Below are positions 11,901-22,799 of a DNA stretch of 64,000 nt, piece by piece; the first letter of the stretch is position 1, and each line of letters begins with the position of its first letter. The DNA is from Viola odorata. Taxonomy: Eukaryota > Streptophyta > Magnoliopsida > Malpighiales > Violaceae. A model generated the notes under the pieces. It did no database searches and was not told where the DNA came from. It worked only from the letters and a program-made list of their open reading frames with translations. The stretch lies in NCBI GenBank assembly GCA_963691705.1, contig OY829544.1, forward strand, positions 41,871,917 through 41,935,916, read 5' to 3'. Both the position numbers and the translations under genes were made by a program.

Positions 11901-13840
11901 CAGACCAGGGATTGCCCTACTAAAGTGGGAGGTGCATACCACTGGGCCACAAGGCCAAGACCATGTGCCAGAAAACTTTAATATAGTCAAAATTTATTTA
12001 GCTTTCTGACCACTATTGTCCAAGGAAGTTTAATGAGGTAGAGAGAGGAGATTTTATACCAAGCAAGCAGGACAAGGTCTGCCTTCCCCTGCTAAGATGC
12101 GATGAGGTTTGGAGGTTGTTGATTTGAGAAGAATACCGCATCTACACTTGGATTGAGGCTGTTAAGGGTCTGTTAGGTCTTGTGTGTGATATCAAATAAA
12201 AGCATATGGATTTTGATCTTGGTTCACGTAATACCATCCTAAACACATATTTAACAAAACAGCAAAAAATCTGCCCAGAACTGAAATTTTAAGACGTAAA
12301 ATATGTGATGTTCTGTTAGCATGCAGCAAACTGGAAACTTTTCCTATGAGGTTTCGGCCCATGTGGTTTGGTTTTCCAATCTCTCTTTGGTCCCATAAAA
12401 TGGGTAAAATCAGAACTCCTAATATAATATAATCTTCTGGAATAAATTCTGAAGCCAAGAAACAAGGATATTGTATACTAGTTATCATGCATTGTAAATT
12501 GTGATCACTTCAGCAGAAAAGCATTAGGGCACAACAAGTACAAGGTGCAACCTAGCTCATTCTTCTTCGGGACACTATGGCCTTTTCATTACATAATGTA
12601 GATCCTCTAATAGTAGCTCTTCTGTTGAATTATTGGATGTTAATCTTCTCAAGGTTACTTGAAGATTTTGAGCTCCGAGTGGGAGTTCATTTATATAGTG
12701 ATGAATTGTCATAGTTGATATGGAAGTTTTGACAACTGTACGGTGTTAGGCTATTACTATTATCATTTGTAGTAGGATTGTTGTTGGTAATAGTAATTCA
12801 CCCATTCTTATAAATTATTTAGTTACAAAGAGGGCTTTTAGTTATTAAAAATGTTTTACAGTCTTTAGATTTTGGACAAAAGTACCCTCACAATGGAAGC
12901 CATAATAGTCTTTACAAGAATGCATCCTTGATAACCATTTTTGGGTGTAGTATAAACATCAGGTATTCTCTTCTATAAATTAAATTGAGAAAGTCCTTTA
13001 AGAAATGGAGAATAGATGATGCTAACATGATCTTGAAGAATTCATGGCACAAATTGTTCGTTTTGGAAGGTGCATCAGCTGGAAGAGATAGAATTCAAGT
13101 TGAGTAAGGTGAAATTTTTTGTACTGTATATAACTGGAAAATTCTTTGTTGTGTCAACTGATTTTATATCTTCTGGGTCTTTATGAAGGCCCTAAATGTC
13201 ACCCAGCTGGCTAGCCAAGCTAAATGTGGCCTCTTTCAGCTCGGTTATTGCATAGTTGTCTTGACACTGTATATCATCATCTATTCTGGAATCTAAAGGT
13301 TTTTTTTCTTTCTTTTTAGCATGGGTATAGCATCAATTTTTTGAAGCATATAACTTGCAGAATTGGTATCTAAGACTCCAATTCAACTTACGTTACAGCA
13401 AATGGACTATTGGCTTCAGCTCGTTGAAATGTAATTAGTCATCATATCTGGTTTGAGGAGTGTGTAACTGAGTGAGTGCATTTTACAGGGTTAGCAGGAT
13501 GGTCACCAAGGGGCTTCTTGTGCATCTGGGGTGTGATGTAACAACTGCAAGCTCAAGCAACGAGTGCTTGCATATGGTTTCTCCGGACCATAAGGTGGTG
13601 TTTATGGACGTGTGTATGCCTGACGGTTTCGATGCTGCTATGCGTTTGCATGAAAAATTCACAAAACGTCACGAGAAGCCATTAGTAGTGGCACTTACCG
13701 CTAATGCAGACAAAACAACCAAGGAAAACTGTATGAGGTTTGGCATGGATGGACTTATACTGAAACCTGTTTCTGTTGACAAGATGAGGGGTGTTCTATC
13801 GGATATTCTAGAGCACCGCGTTCTATTCGAGGCAATGTGA
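8911..13840 (+). CDS. ETR1: Ethylene receptor ETR1-type (subfamily I)
   Basis: ER-membrane ethylene receptor and histidine-kinase-like protein that represses the response through CTR1 when no ethylene is bound. Coding exons: 8911-9822, 9906-10274, 10376-10642, 10742-10869, 11048-11236, 13489-13840; all junctions are GT-AG and keep frame. The product is 738 aa from the first ATG, or 736 aa from the ATG at 8917 (MESCNCIEP), which is the start usual in the family. In that numbering the disulfide cysteines are C4 and C6, and the copper/ethylene ligands are C65 and H69 in [10 protein letters not shown]. Three membrane helices (about 20-115) are followed by a GAF domain (about 158-305), HisKA with [12 protein letters not shown] (H353), an ATPase domain with N, G1 (DTGIGI), F and G2 (GSGLGLAI) boxes, and a receiver domain with phospho-acceptor FMDVCMP (about D660) and KPVS lysine. 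The receiver loop after CMP is two residues shorter than in ETR1 proteins I recall. The gene appears intact. ERS1 lacks the receiver, so ETR1 is preferred. Confidence 0.95.
11237..13488 (+). other. Long last intron of ETR1, 2252 bp
   Basis: The intron separating the receiver-domain start from the rest is far longer than the others (83-178 bp). It holds an ACCCC repeat (about 11841-11866), a 22-bp tandem duplication (GCCCTGGATCAGACCAGGGA at 11870 and 11892), and no credible ORF. On the minus strand 11955-11930 reads GGCCTTGTGGCCCAGTGGTA followed by TGCACC, resembling the box-A end of a tRNA-derived SINE. Confidence 0.6.
11868..11956 (-). repeat. Possible tRNA-derived SINE head
   Basis: Minus-strand TGGCCCAGTGGTATGC resembles a pol III box A (TGGCNNAGTGG), and GGTCTGATCC about 40 bp on resembles box B. 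The spacing and duplicated 22-bp segment fit a decayed SINE. No poly(A) tail or target duplication was identified, so this is tentative. Confidence 0.3.
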
Positions 13841-14411
13841 GGTGGTAGGAATAGGAATAATGCAAGTTGGAGAGGAAGTCGAAGTCGATACTTCGGCACA
13901 GAGATATTGTTCTATAGATTCAGGTATAGTATTGGAAGATTACGGTGGAGATTAAGTTGACGGCATAAGTAAACCTTACTGCCGAGGAAGGTGGGAGTGT
14001 ACTTTTTTTTGCTTTTTTTTGTTGCTTATAGCAACAAACTTGTAAAGCTTGACCAGGGAAAAGAAATTGCAGTTTGTCAAAATCCCAGGTCCTTCTATAG
14101 GAGTTTATGACTGTTAAATTGGTTGTAAACTAAATTGGTGCTGTACCATAATTCCATTATTGCTCCTCGAATGGAGGATCATTCCTTGACTTTCTTGTTT
14201 GATTGGCTTGACTAGATTTGGAAGGTGGGTTATTTGGCAAGTTAACATGTTTTGACAATTTAATTTAGAGAGAGAAATTTAGAAAATAAGGTCAACTCAT
14301 TTGAGGGGTTAATTGAGATCAATGTGTCTATCAAAGAGAAAAAAGTCAATGTCGTTTTTTTGTTTTTTTATAAAGATATGGTGTTTTTATAACATAAGAT
14401 CATAGTTTATA

Positions 14412-14671
14412 CTCTCTCTGGATTGAATTACTTGTCTTCCTAGCATCCCAATATTTAGTAGGGAACGTATATCGAAGAGGCCGGATGAGGTACTATTTGA
14501 CTCCAAAAAAATGCGAATTTTTTTTTGAACGTACGTTAATCCTTAACGTACTTCCCAGAAAAAATTAGGAGCAAAATTGTCTCAAATAGTAAATCTACCG
14601 ACCGTTTTAAGATACGTGCCAAAACAGTAAAAGTAAAAGCTAAAACGATATTTATTGAGGTACAAAGGGAG
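14412..14671 (-). mobile_element. Stowaway-type MITE, copy 2 (inverted)
   Basis: This 260-bp element is the reverse complement of the one at 7666-7925 with scattered substitutions; shared blocks include AGGCCGGATGAGG and GAACGTACGTTAATCCTTAA. It is bordered by TA at 14410-14411 and 14672-14673. It lies about 570 bp after the ETR1 stop codon, beyond the likely 3' UTR. Confidence 0.85.
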
Positions 14672-14836
14672 TAATTAATAATATAATTATTTAAAAGAAA
14701 TTGAGATCAATGTGTTTCTTTTTTTTAACTTATACGCCGTCCTTTTCATTATTTATTTATTTATTTATTTGTTACCGATGGTCTTCACCAAATTACTTTA
14801 ATATGTGCAATTATTGAGGAGAGTCTAAGCAACTAA

Positions 14837-15846
14837 GGCTATTTACAATGGGATATTGAAAATGAGATTAAGTAGTTGAATTGGTGTAGTGAGTGTGTTG
14901 AATAGGGTGTTGAAAAGGAGGTGGATTAATTGGTGTTGAATTTTTTCAACATGTTGAATAAGGAAGAAAATGGCCCACCAATGCCACATGTCGCAATTTG
15001 ATTGGCTGCAGATGATTTTTAAATTTTTATCCCATTCTAATTATTTGAGATCAATTATTTCATAGTAAATTAATTTTTTTAAAAAATAAATTTATACCAA
15101 AATTCATCATTTTTTTTTCTCTATAAATAGAAACTTGTTTCATTTGATTTGGACACAGAAAAAAAAACGAGTTTTTTTACTATAGTTTTTCTATTAGCCT
15201 CCTATAAATTCTTGTTTATAGTTTTAAAAATCCTTTTAGTGAAATGGATCCCAATAATAACCCTTTTAATAGCCAAAATTCTACTAATTACCCTTTTAAC
15301 TACCCAAATTTCAACGATTATCAATTTCGAAATCAATCTTCCAACCAACAAGCTCCCCAAAATATACCAAATTTCGTCATGCCGTCATCTGTTCCAAACT
15401 ATCATCCATATTATGGATCGATGATGCCATATTCATCTCAAGCACCCCCTTATTATTCTTCTACTCCAACGGGAAATGAAAAATTTAACTCTTAATTATT
15501 ATGGATTTAACTTTATTTATTTTAATAATGACTATCCCTATTTCTCTTCTTTATTACTTGCAAAAAAAAATTATTTAAAAAAATTATTTAACTCTTAATT
15601 ATTTTAATTTAATTTCAATCAATAATTATTTAATCGCAAAAATAAAAACATAAAAGAAAATAATAATATTAAATAAAAGTGGTGGGGTAGGGTGTTGAAT
15701 TTTATTAAACAAAACCATTGTAGGGTGTAAAAATTGAGTGAGTGTTGAATTATTAGGTGGAAGAGAAAGAAGATGATGTGGAGGGTTAAAAAATAATAAA
15801 TAGGGTGTTGAATGAAGGGATGGTGTTGAAACCATTGTTCATAGTC
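14837..15846 (+). mobile_element. Non-autonomous Harbinger-like element with ORF1 fragment
   Basis: A 1010-bp element with imperfect terminal inverted repeats (GGCTATTTACAATGG at the left; GACTATGAACAATGG as the reverse complement of the right end) is flanked by TAA on both sides (14834-14836, 15847-15849). Subterminal 'agggtgttgaa' motifs repeat near both ends. An 83-codon ORF at 15244-15495 (MDPNNNPFNSQNSTNYPF..., rich in Asn, Pro, Tyr, Ser) looks like the low-complexity N-terminus of Harbinger ORF1 proteins, with the Myb domain missing. It has no transposase. Confidence 0.6.
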
Positions 15847-16531
15847 TAAGCAAGGCTCTTTTCCCCTTCCACTTCCTAACTCTTGGCTCCGCTGTGGTGG
15901 GTTTCTTTCCTTCTCCATTCTTATCGTATCCTTTTTGTCGGTTTCTCTCTTTTTGTTTGGTCACTTGGGTTCTTACAAGAAATCAGTACCTTTTGTCATC
16001 GTGTCCCATGTACTTGGAATTGAGTTGAGATATTCCCCTAACACAGACCCTCTGGTGAAGTAAAACCCTATGGTAAGTAGCAACCACTCATTTTATTATC
16101 TGCTTTGCCATATTCTAGAATGATAACTAAAGGTCCATGCTTTTCCTTTTTGTTTCTCTTGTAATGCTGTGTTCGGTTGAGATTCTGGAGAATAGATAGG
16201 ATTGGAAGGGAAATAGGAGAGGAAGAATGATAGAGTTACATGTTTGCTTAGGTAGGAGAAGGGGAAAAAACGGATTGGATCTTCCTTTGTTTATTTGGAA
16301 AAAGGAAGGATAAGAAAAGGAGCAAGATTGTGCACTTTGAAGGATTGGTGAATGTAGACCAAAAGGAAGTTATGGGTCTCTCTCTTTATTCCATGTTTAC
16401 ATATACAGCATTGTATATCTGATTTTTTCTCAATTTTCAACCAAACAAACACTGTATTAAGATTCTCAACTTCTACTGGTTGCTTTTAGCTCATTATTAT
16501 CAGCTTCAACTCCTGCCTTTTACCCAAAACA

Positions 16532-18669
16532 ATGCCAGAAGAAGATGGTGGGATGGAAGGCAATGGGGGTCAGAGCCAACCCACCGCGGAGGTCACTGGA
16601 TTCATTAACAGAAGTGTCGAAAGCAAGTTTAAAGCCTTAAATGACTTGCTAGTTGAGGACGAGAAGGCTGATCTCTCCCTTTCATTCAAACCACAAATAC
16701 AAAGGGCTCCATCCATGTTATATAGGAAGATAATATATTCAATTTCAATATGATTGCCCTCCAAAACACAAGAAGTGAATCTAATTACTTCACCGATTTG
16801 GCAAGAAATTTTATATGCACAAATAAGTAGTTGATGCAGATAATTTGTCACTCTTATTTTTTGTATAAAAAAAATATTATTTAGTTATGTACAATCAAGT
16901 TCGGTAATTTTGCCAATTGCCAAATGCTGAAACAAAATTAACAAACATATGAAGGGGAGTCTGCTCCACTTGCTCAAAATGTAGCATTACCTTTCTTGTT
17001 TCTCAATCCATAGCTCAAAACCATAGGTATTTACATTTAATCAATAAATAATCCAACTGATTATTCTTTCTCAATGTCCGAAAACATAAATATGGATTCA
17101 CCAGAAACAAAACTGGATCTAAACTTCGTGCATGCGCTAAAAAGAACACAAACAGGCTATGCCATGATCACAAACAAAAACCTCTTTCACTCTTTTTTTC
17201 ATTTTCTGGACAATATTTATACAACTAATCTCCCTATCTTTTGTGTTGTTCTGACATGATACATACCTACAAAGAAACAAACACACCCTAAGAAATTCTC
17301 AATGCCAATTTATTCTTCGAAAAAACTCTCCCTATAAACGATACTGGAAAAGAATATTATACCTTTCGGAACCACAAAACTATCGAACAACTCTTCATGC
17401 CAACATATCTGCCACTAGCTCATCCGCCAAAAAATTCTCTATTTCTATACCAATCATCTGTATATCATCTGCCAACTCTAACCAAAACTGTTTATCTTGG
17501 GACCAATCCACCATGTAAAAGATGAGTCCTTGCCATTGGAGAAGTTCAAGCTAAAGCTAGCAGCTAGGTTCATTAGGGACTATGGTCTTGAGCAGGAATC
17601 TACGTATAATAAGATTTCTATGAATGTGGAGAGGTTCAAGCATTGCTATGATGAGGATGTGATAAAGGATTACAATGATGATGAATTCAGCTGGTTGCTT
17701 TTTGTAGATGGGTGTGCACTGCTATTTTACATTATTTGTTATGTAACTAAGGATCTATATAGATTGGGGATTGAAAATGTTCCGGTGGTACATGTACTTA
17801 ATGATATTTTCCTGCTCGAGAACCAAATTCCGTACGGCATATTGGCCCTCTTAACGGAAGATACTGAATTAGGTGAAGATATGTCTGCTTTGGTTCATGC
17901 TCTGGTCGATATATACAGTATGGCATCAGACATTGTAACAGGAACAGAGAAAATAAGTGAACATGAACCTGATCATCTCCTAGAACTTTTGTGGATGAGA
18001 ATGAGACGTGTGGATCGGCATTATAAAGAAATTCGACGACAATTTGTCAGGACAAGGGAAATAAAGCGCTTACATTCTGCTGCCAAGCGTGTGATACATT
18101 GGTCCCCGTCTCTTAGTGTTATGGAGCTTAAAGCTGTTCGGATACACTTGGGGCCAAGTAAGTCATCTGTGCTGACAGACATTTCTTTCAGCCCTGGAAT
18201 CTTCTCTGGGACGCTAAGACTTCCTCGCTTGATTATCGATGACTCAACAGCAGTCAAGCTGACTAGTTTGATTACCTACGAGATGTGTCCGAGTATTACC
18301 AATGATCTGATTGTGACCTCTTATATTTGCTTCTTTAATTCGATCATTGCAAATGTGGAGGATGTCAGGGAGTTGCGGTCAGCGGGAATACTCATCAACT
18401 TCCTTCCTAGTGATAATGAAGTGTTCGAACTGTTTCGCGAAATGACCTCTAACTTGGTTCCGAATTCCACCATCTATGATGATATCAGAAGGGACATTCA
18501 TGAACACTTGGAGCTCAAAGGGAGGACAACAGTTGCGACTTGGTTGGCTGATGCAGCGCAAGTGTATTTCAAGACCCCCTGGAGTACAATCACCGTGTTG
18601 GCTGCAGCTTTTGCCATCCTTTTAAGTGTGGTTCAAACCTACTTCACTATCTTCCCTCGAAAGTCCTAG
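16532..18669 (+). CDS. DUF247 (UPF0481) family membrane protein, 5' part interrupted
   Basis: The C-terminal 390-codon ORF (17497-18669; the same frame extends left to 17482, reading PKLFILGPIHH) has DUF247 marks: GPIHH near the start, LENQIPYGIL, the block SGTLRLPRLIIDDSTAVKL, and a single C-terminal helix STITVLAAAFAILLSVVQTY. An upstream ORF at 16532-16753 ends with PQIQRAPSMLYRK, which fits the family's N-terminal '.I.RVP..LR' segment. Between them lie about 750 bp with stops. No AG acceptor lies close before PKLF, and an in-frame TAA is at 17479, so a simple intron does not join the halves. A likely 5'-leader intron starts at 16073 (CTATG|GTAAGT). DUF247 proteins have no established biochemical reaction; some act in self-incompatibility. 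It is either a broken gene or uses an internal start. Confidence 0.75.
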
Positions 18670-19485
18670 TAAGTTTCCTTCAAACGACATTGTATCTTCT
18701 AAACCAATTTGTTAGAGTTCAGTGACAGCTTTTCTGCCGATACCACCGGTTGTGATTCTGTTAATTCTTTGGATTAGTGTCTATGTTGATATCAGAATTC
18801 TTGTATTATGAACCTTGTGTTTGTGCGTTTTCTTGGTTGGTGGCTTAGATTTTTGAAGTCCCCATCACTCGGCCATCAGGCTTGCTTAAGATTGGATTTA
18901 TACATATGTTTTATCATCATCATCGTCAAAACTAATACCATAATAAGGTTTGAAGTCTTACCGTTAATGCATTGCTTTTTCATCATTGTCCTACTCCTAC
19001 ACTACTCTGTATGTATGTATCCTTGGCTTTAGTTGTACAGATAGATGTGTCTGTCTCCTCCTCCCTTGAATTCAAACTATAATTAGCATGTCTTCACCAT
19101 CACTATTTAATGAATTACACATGGAACATGAATGAATTATGCTAATTTAAGGGTCAGACAACAATTACAGCAGAAATGATTTATTTATTATATATTTTTA
19201 TAAGCCACATGAACCTTATTATGATAAAAAAGATGGGTGCATACTGCATAGAAAAGGATGGTTAGTATATTCTCTTCTGTTCCAAGATACCCCCTCTTTT
19301 TTCTTTTCCCAAGCTTGATATTATAGTGTCCGTAATGCCACATGGCTGAACTTATGCAGCTATCATGAGTTTTATCATGTTCTTCAGTCACCAAGAGAGG
19401 GACAACAACGTGTAACATCGACATTACACAAATGAACCTTTCACAAATCAAGAAATTCCCAAATAAGAAAAATATGAGATTAAAT
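18670..19485 (+). other. 3' flank of the DUF247 gene
   Basis: No gene is supported here. The short ORFs have no recognisable content. The sequence is AT-rich and presumably holds the 3' UTR of the DUF247 gene. Confidence 0.5.
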
Positions 19486-19489
19486 TAAT

Positions 19490-20010
19490 CATTTTAATTG
19501 GACCTTTCAAATGAACACATACACTAAATTAATCATTAAAGAGTTAAATTCGTTATTTTTTATGAATATGAAGACTAGATTAATTATGTAAAGGTCTGAT
19601 TGGAATTTTTTTACGAAAAGAGTTTTATTGAGAATTTTTTTATGAACATGGATACTAAATTAATTAAAAAGAGGTTTAATTGACATTTTTTACGAATATG
19701 AGGGTTAACATGTATGAGTTTTAATTGGACGTTTTGAACAAATACGGAGACTAAATTCATCATGAAGAGGTTAAATTCGTTAATTTTTATGAATACAGAG
19801 ACTAAATTAATCATGTAGGGGTTTGATTGGAATTTTTTTACGAAAAGAGTTTTATTGAGATTTTTTTATGAATAATAACACTAAGATAATTATGAAGAGG
19901 TTTAATTGACATCTTTATGAATATGAGGATTAAATTAATCATGTATGAGTTTTAATTTGACGTTTTGAACTAACATGGGAACACAATTAATCATTAAGAT
20001 GTCAATATAG
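19490..20010. repeat. AT-rich tandem repeat, about 228-bp higher-order period
   Basis: The motif 'gagactaaattaatcatg..gag.tttaattg.a.tttttatgaa' recurs about every 55-60 bp with changes. A larger period is clear: TTACGAAAAGAGTTTTATTG occurs at 19611 and again at 19839, 228 bp apart, with matching flanks. The array ends just before the LTR at 20027. It encodes nothing; the minus-strand ORF at 19611-19814 is the repeat translated (NLVSVFIK-like units). Confidence 0.7.
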
Positions 20011-20026
20011 TAATAAGAATACATAG

Positions 20027-21478
20027 TGTTGCTACCCGATTTTTGACGCGTTTTTCACACTTTTGTTTGTTTATCGCATTATTAGCCCATTTAAATCGAA
20101 ATTCTATCGATTTTCGATCTTAGGCAATTTATTTTAATATTTCGTACCATTTCGTGTCATTTTAGTTTTTTCGTATTTTTACTTTCTTTTAGTTCGAACT
20201 TCTATAGGTCCCGAATAAATTTCATCGGGCCATGGATCGAACGCCTTTTTTCTTTAGTTAATAATTATCTACTATTATTTTCGTTCGCGCCATATCATTT
20301 CATTTTATTCAATTTACTTTGCTATAACATTTATTTTTGTTCGAACTTTTAAGGATTCTGAGCGAGTAAATTCGGACCTTAAATCGAACTTTTTTCTTTA
20401 TTTACTGATTACTATTTATTTTGTTTCATTTTATTACATATTTTAGTATTTTTGGTTCGGGATCTTATTCATTTCAAGTGAGATTCCTTGTATTGATAGT
20501 TCGAACCAATTAAATAAATAATAAACATTTTCCAAAAGTCAACCCATCTCAACCATTGATCAAAATTGACCCTTTCTTTTCTCCTCATCCAACGGTCAAG
20601 GAATTAAGCACCTTAGTGCATGCATAGCTCTGACACCAGCATTTTGCAAATTGGTTTTAAACTTTGCAACATGCCACCTCACTCCATTTTGCCTTTTTTT
20701 CTCCTACTCGTAGCACAATTGTCATTTTCCTCTCCTCAACCCCTCTAAAATATCAGGCAAATTAACACACAAAAAACACACACGTTTCTTGTTCTCTCTC
20801 GGCGAAAGCAAGGCAAGCAATTTCTCATCTCTTTCATTCTTCTTTAATTCGTTTAATTTATGTGTTAGCTTGCTCTAATCTCTATTTTCTTCCTTGTTTT
20901 TGTTTATCTGCTCCTTTTTTGGTTCTTCCATTTTTTTTTCCTCACTTACTTGCCGCTGCCACCGAAGTTGCTGTCGCCGGAGAAAGGCTGTTGTCGTTGC
21001 TACTGTTGTTGTGTTGCTGTCACCGAAGCTGCAGCTGGTCGCTGGTCGGAGCTGGTAGAAGAAGAAGCTGTCGCCGCGTTGCCTAGCTGTTCACCGTTGC
21101 CTCACCAGAGCCGCCGCTGCGCAGCCTCGCTGTTCACCGCCGCCTCGCTGGACCTCCGTTGCGCTGCCATGCCTCGCTCCGCCGCTGCTGTGCTGCTCCA
21201 TGGCCGTGCTCTGCTGCGCTGCCAATGTTTCTGGTTTCGGGTGCCTAACACCTTCTCGAGTCCATAATACAACCCCGAACTAATGTTCTCGGGTTCAGAT
21301 CCATTTTGCCTTAGTTTTTGTTTTGTTTTCTGCCATGTTCTCAAAACATAGGTTCCCTAAACCTAAAAACAAATTAGGGTGGCGACTTCATATGCATTTT
21401 GTGAGATGAGTCCGATTTTATCTCACATCTCGTCCCAAACTCGCGTCGCATTAGGAAAATCCAAAAAGGGGGTGCGAA
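20027..21478 (+). mobile_element. LTR of the same Ogre/Tat-like family (solo or truncated)
   Basis: It starts TGTTGCTACCCGATTTTTGA and includes the GC-rich 'ccgccg' block near 20950-21200, 'ggtgcctaacaccttctcgag' near 21240, and 'gggtggcgacttcat' near 21380, all as in the solo LTR at 2251-4817. The right end is near GGGGGTGCGA (21478) but lacks a clear CA and matching duplication of CATAG (20022-20026). No internal retrotransposon region follows. The leucine- and cysteine-rich ORFs at 20862-21267 are LTR sequence, not genes. Confidence 0.6.
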
Positions 21479-21875
21479 GTATTACGAATTTTATAAGGGT
21501 TAAATAAAAAAAAAGTCCCTGCACTCTAATTGATTGACTTTTTTCATCCCTCTGTTTTTTTTGAACTATTCTTAGTACTCCGAGTCAATAAAATGACTTT
21601 TTTCATCCCTCACCCTAACGCCGTCTGAAGTTTCCGTCCGAAATCTGACGTGGCGCGACACGTCGCCTGACACGTGACCCGTGCCACGTCAGCAAAAAAA
21701 CGGTTAAAGGAAATTTGGGTCCCTGCAGTCTAATTGATTGACTTTTTTCATCCCTCTGTTTTTTTAAACTATTTTTAGTACTCCGAGTCAATAAAATGAC
21801 TTTTTTCATCCCTCACCCTAACGTACTCCGAGTCAATTTCACGCCGTCCCCTGCTTCCTTTCATACGAGAAACTA

Positions 21876-22200
21876 CACCAGCACAAACATTTTTCAACTT
21901 TTGTATCTCTCGACCCGAGGTTGTTTTAAATTATTAATTATTATGTTGTTAAATATTTTAATTTTATTATAAAATTATTAATATTTCAGTTTTCAAATAA
22001 GATATATATGTTTTGTTCATATATTTATTATATATAAATTTAGTTATGTTTTGTTCATATAATTTTATATATATCTTATTTGAAAACTGAAATATTAATA
22101 ATTTTATAATAAAATTAAAATATTTAACAACATAATAATTAATAATTTAAAACAACCTCGGGTCGAGAGATATAAAAGTTGAAAAATATTTGTGCTGGTG
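21876..22200. repeat. Nested AT-rich hairpin, arms about 140 bp
   Basis: The sequence from CACCAGCACAAACATTTTTC (21876) returns as its near-perfect reverse complement ending at 22200 (…ATTTGTGCTGGTG), with a loop of roughly 40 bp around 22040. Shared blocks include TCTCTCGACCCGAGGTTGTT and 'aaatattttaattttattataaaattattaatatttcagttttc' (abbreviated from both arms). It lies within the larger foldback element. Transcription across it would give a long double-stranded RNA. Confidence 0.75.
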
Positions 22201-22256
22201 TTATTGTTGAAAAACATGAGAGGTAATAGTCAGATTTTATTAAATGTTAACATAGA

Positions 22257-22329
22257 AGTTGTCTAGCTCAGTTGGTAGAGTGCAGGGCTCTTAACCACGA
22301 GGTCGTGGGTTCAAGCCCAACTTCATGCA
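22257..22329 (+). pseudogene. Degenerate tRNA-Lys(CUU)-like sequence
   Basis: TAGCTCAGTTGGTAGAG (D arm), CTCTTAA (anticodon loop, anticodon CUU) and GGTCGTGGGTTCAAGC (variable and T loop, box B) align with plant tRNA-Lys. The D stem is nearly intact, but the anticodon stem (CAGGG/CCACG) has two mismatches, the T stem one, and the acceptor (AGTTGTC/TTCATGC) barely pairs. Boxes A and B remain, so pol III entry is conceivable, but a working tRNA is unlikely. It lies between the inner hairpin and the right arm of the foldback element. Confidence 0.6.
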
Positions 22330-22799
22330 AAATTTGGCAGCCTGTTTTGAGCTCTGGTTTTTTTGCTGACGTGGCGTGCCACGTCAGCAATGGGGTCACG
22401 TGTCAGGCGACGTGTCGCGCCACGTCAGATTTCGGACGGAAACTTCGGACGCGTTAGGGTGAGGGATGAAAAAAGTCATCTTATTGACTCGGAGTACTAA
22501 GAATAGTTCAAAAAAAACAGAGGGATGAAAAAAGTCAATCAATTACACTGCAGGGACCCAAATTTCCTTTAACCCTTTTTTTGCTGACGTGGCGTGCCAC
22601 GTCAGCAATGGGGTCACGTGTCAGGCGACGTGTCGCGCCACGTCAGATTTCGGACGGAAACTTCGGACGGCGTTAGGGTGAGGGATGAAAAAAGTCATTT
22701 TTTTGACTCGGAGTACTAAGAATAGTTCAAAAAAAACAGAGGGATGAAAAAAGTCAATCAATTAGACTGCAGGGACTTTTTTTTGATTTAACCCAAAGT

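Larger units (their letters stand above)
21497..22794. mobile_element. Large foldback element with duplicated arms
   Basis: The left end GGGTTAAATAAAAAAAAAGT matches the reverse complement of the right end (…ACTTTTTTTTGATTTAACCC). Each arm is a roughly 210-bp unit present twice in tandem (left from 21497 and 21706; right ending about 22580 and 22794), carrying 'gactttttcatccctc', 'tactccgagtcaat' and 'tctgacgtggcgcgacacg'. The right arm has GCTGACGTGGC and GCCACGTCAGC two bases apart, a bZIP-type ACGTGGC palindrome. No transposase is present. It resembles non-autonomous Mutator-like or foldback elements. No convincing target duplication was found. Confidence 0.65.

Noticed and set aside
17400..17520. 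Minus-strand peptide FWLELADDIQMIGIEIENFL, resembling the C-terminus of some plant proteins
   Set aside because: It runs directly into the antisense of the DUF247 coding sequence, has no further exon and stops at once; treated as chance.
20862..21267. Leucine/cysteine-rich ORFs that could look like a secreted peptide
   Set aside because: They lie inside an LTR and match the GC-rich block of the solo LTR at 2251-4817.
22272..22457. ORF starting MVECRALNHEVVGSSPTS
   Set aside because: This is a well-known translation of a tRNA gene; here it comes from the degenerate tRNA-Lys and the foldback arm.
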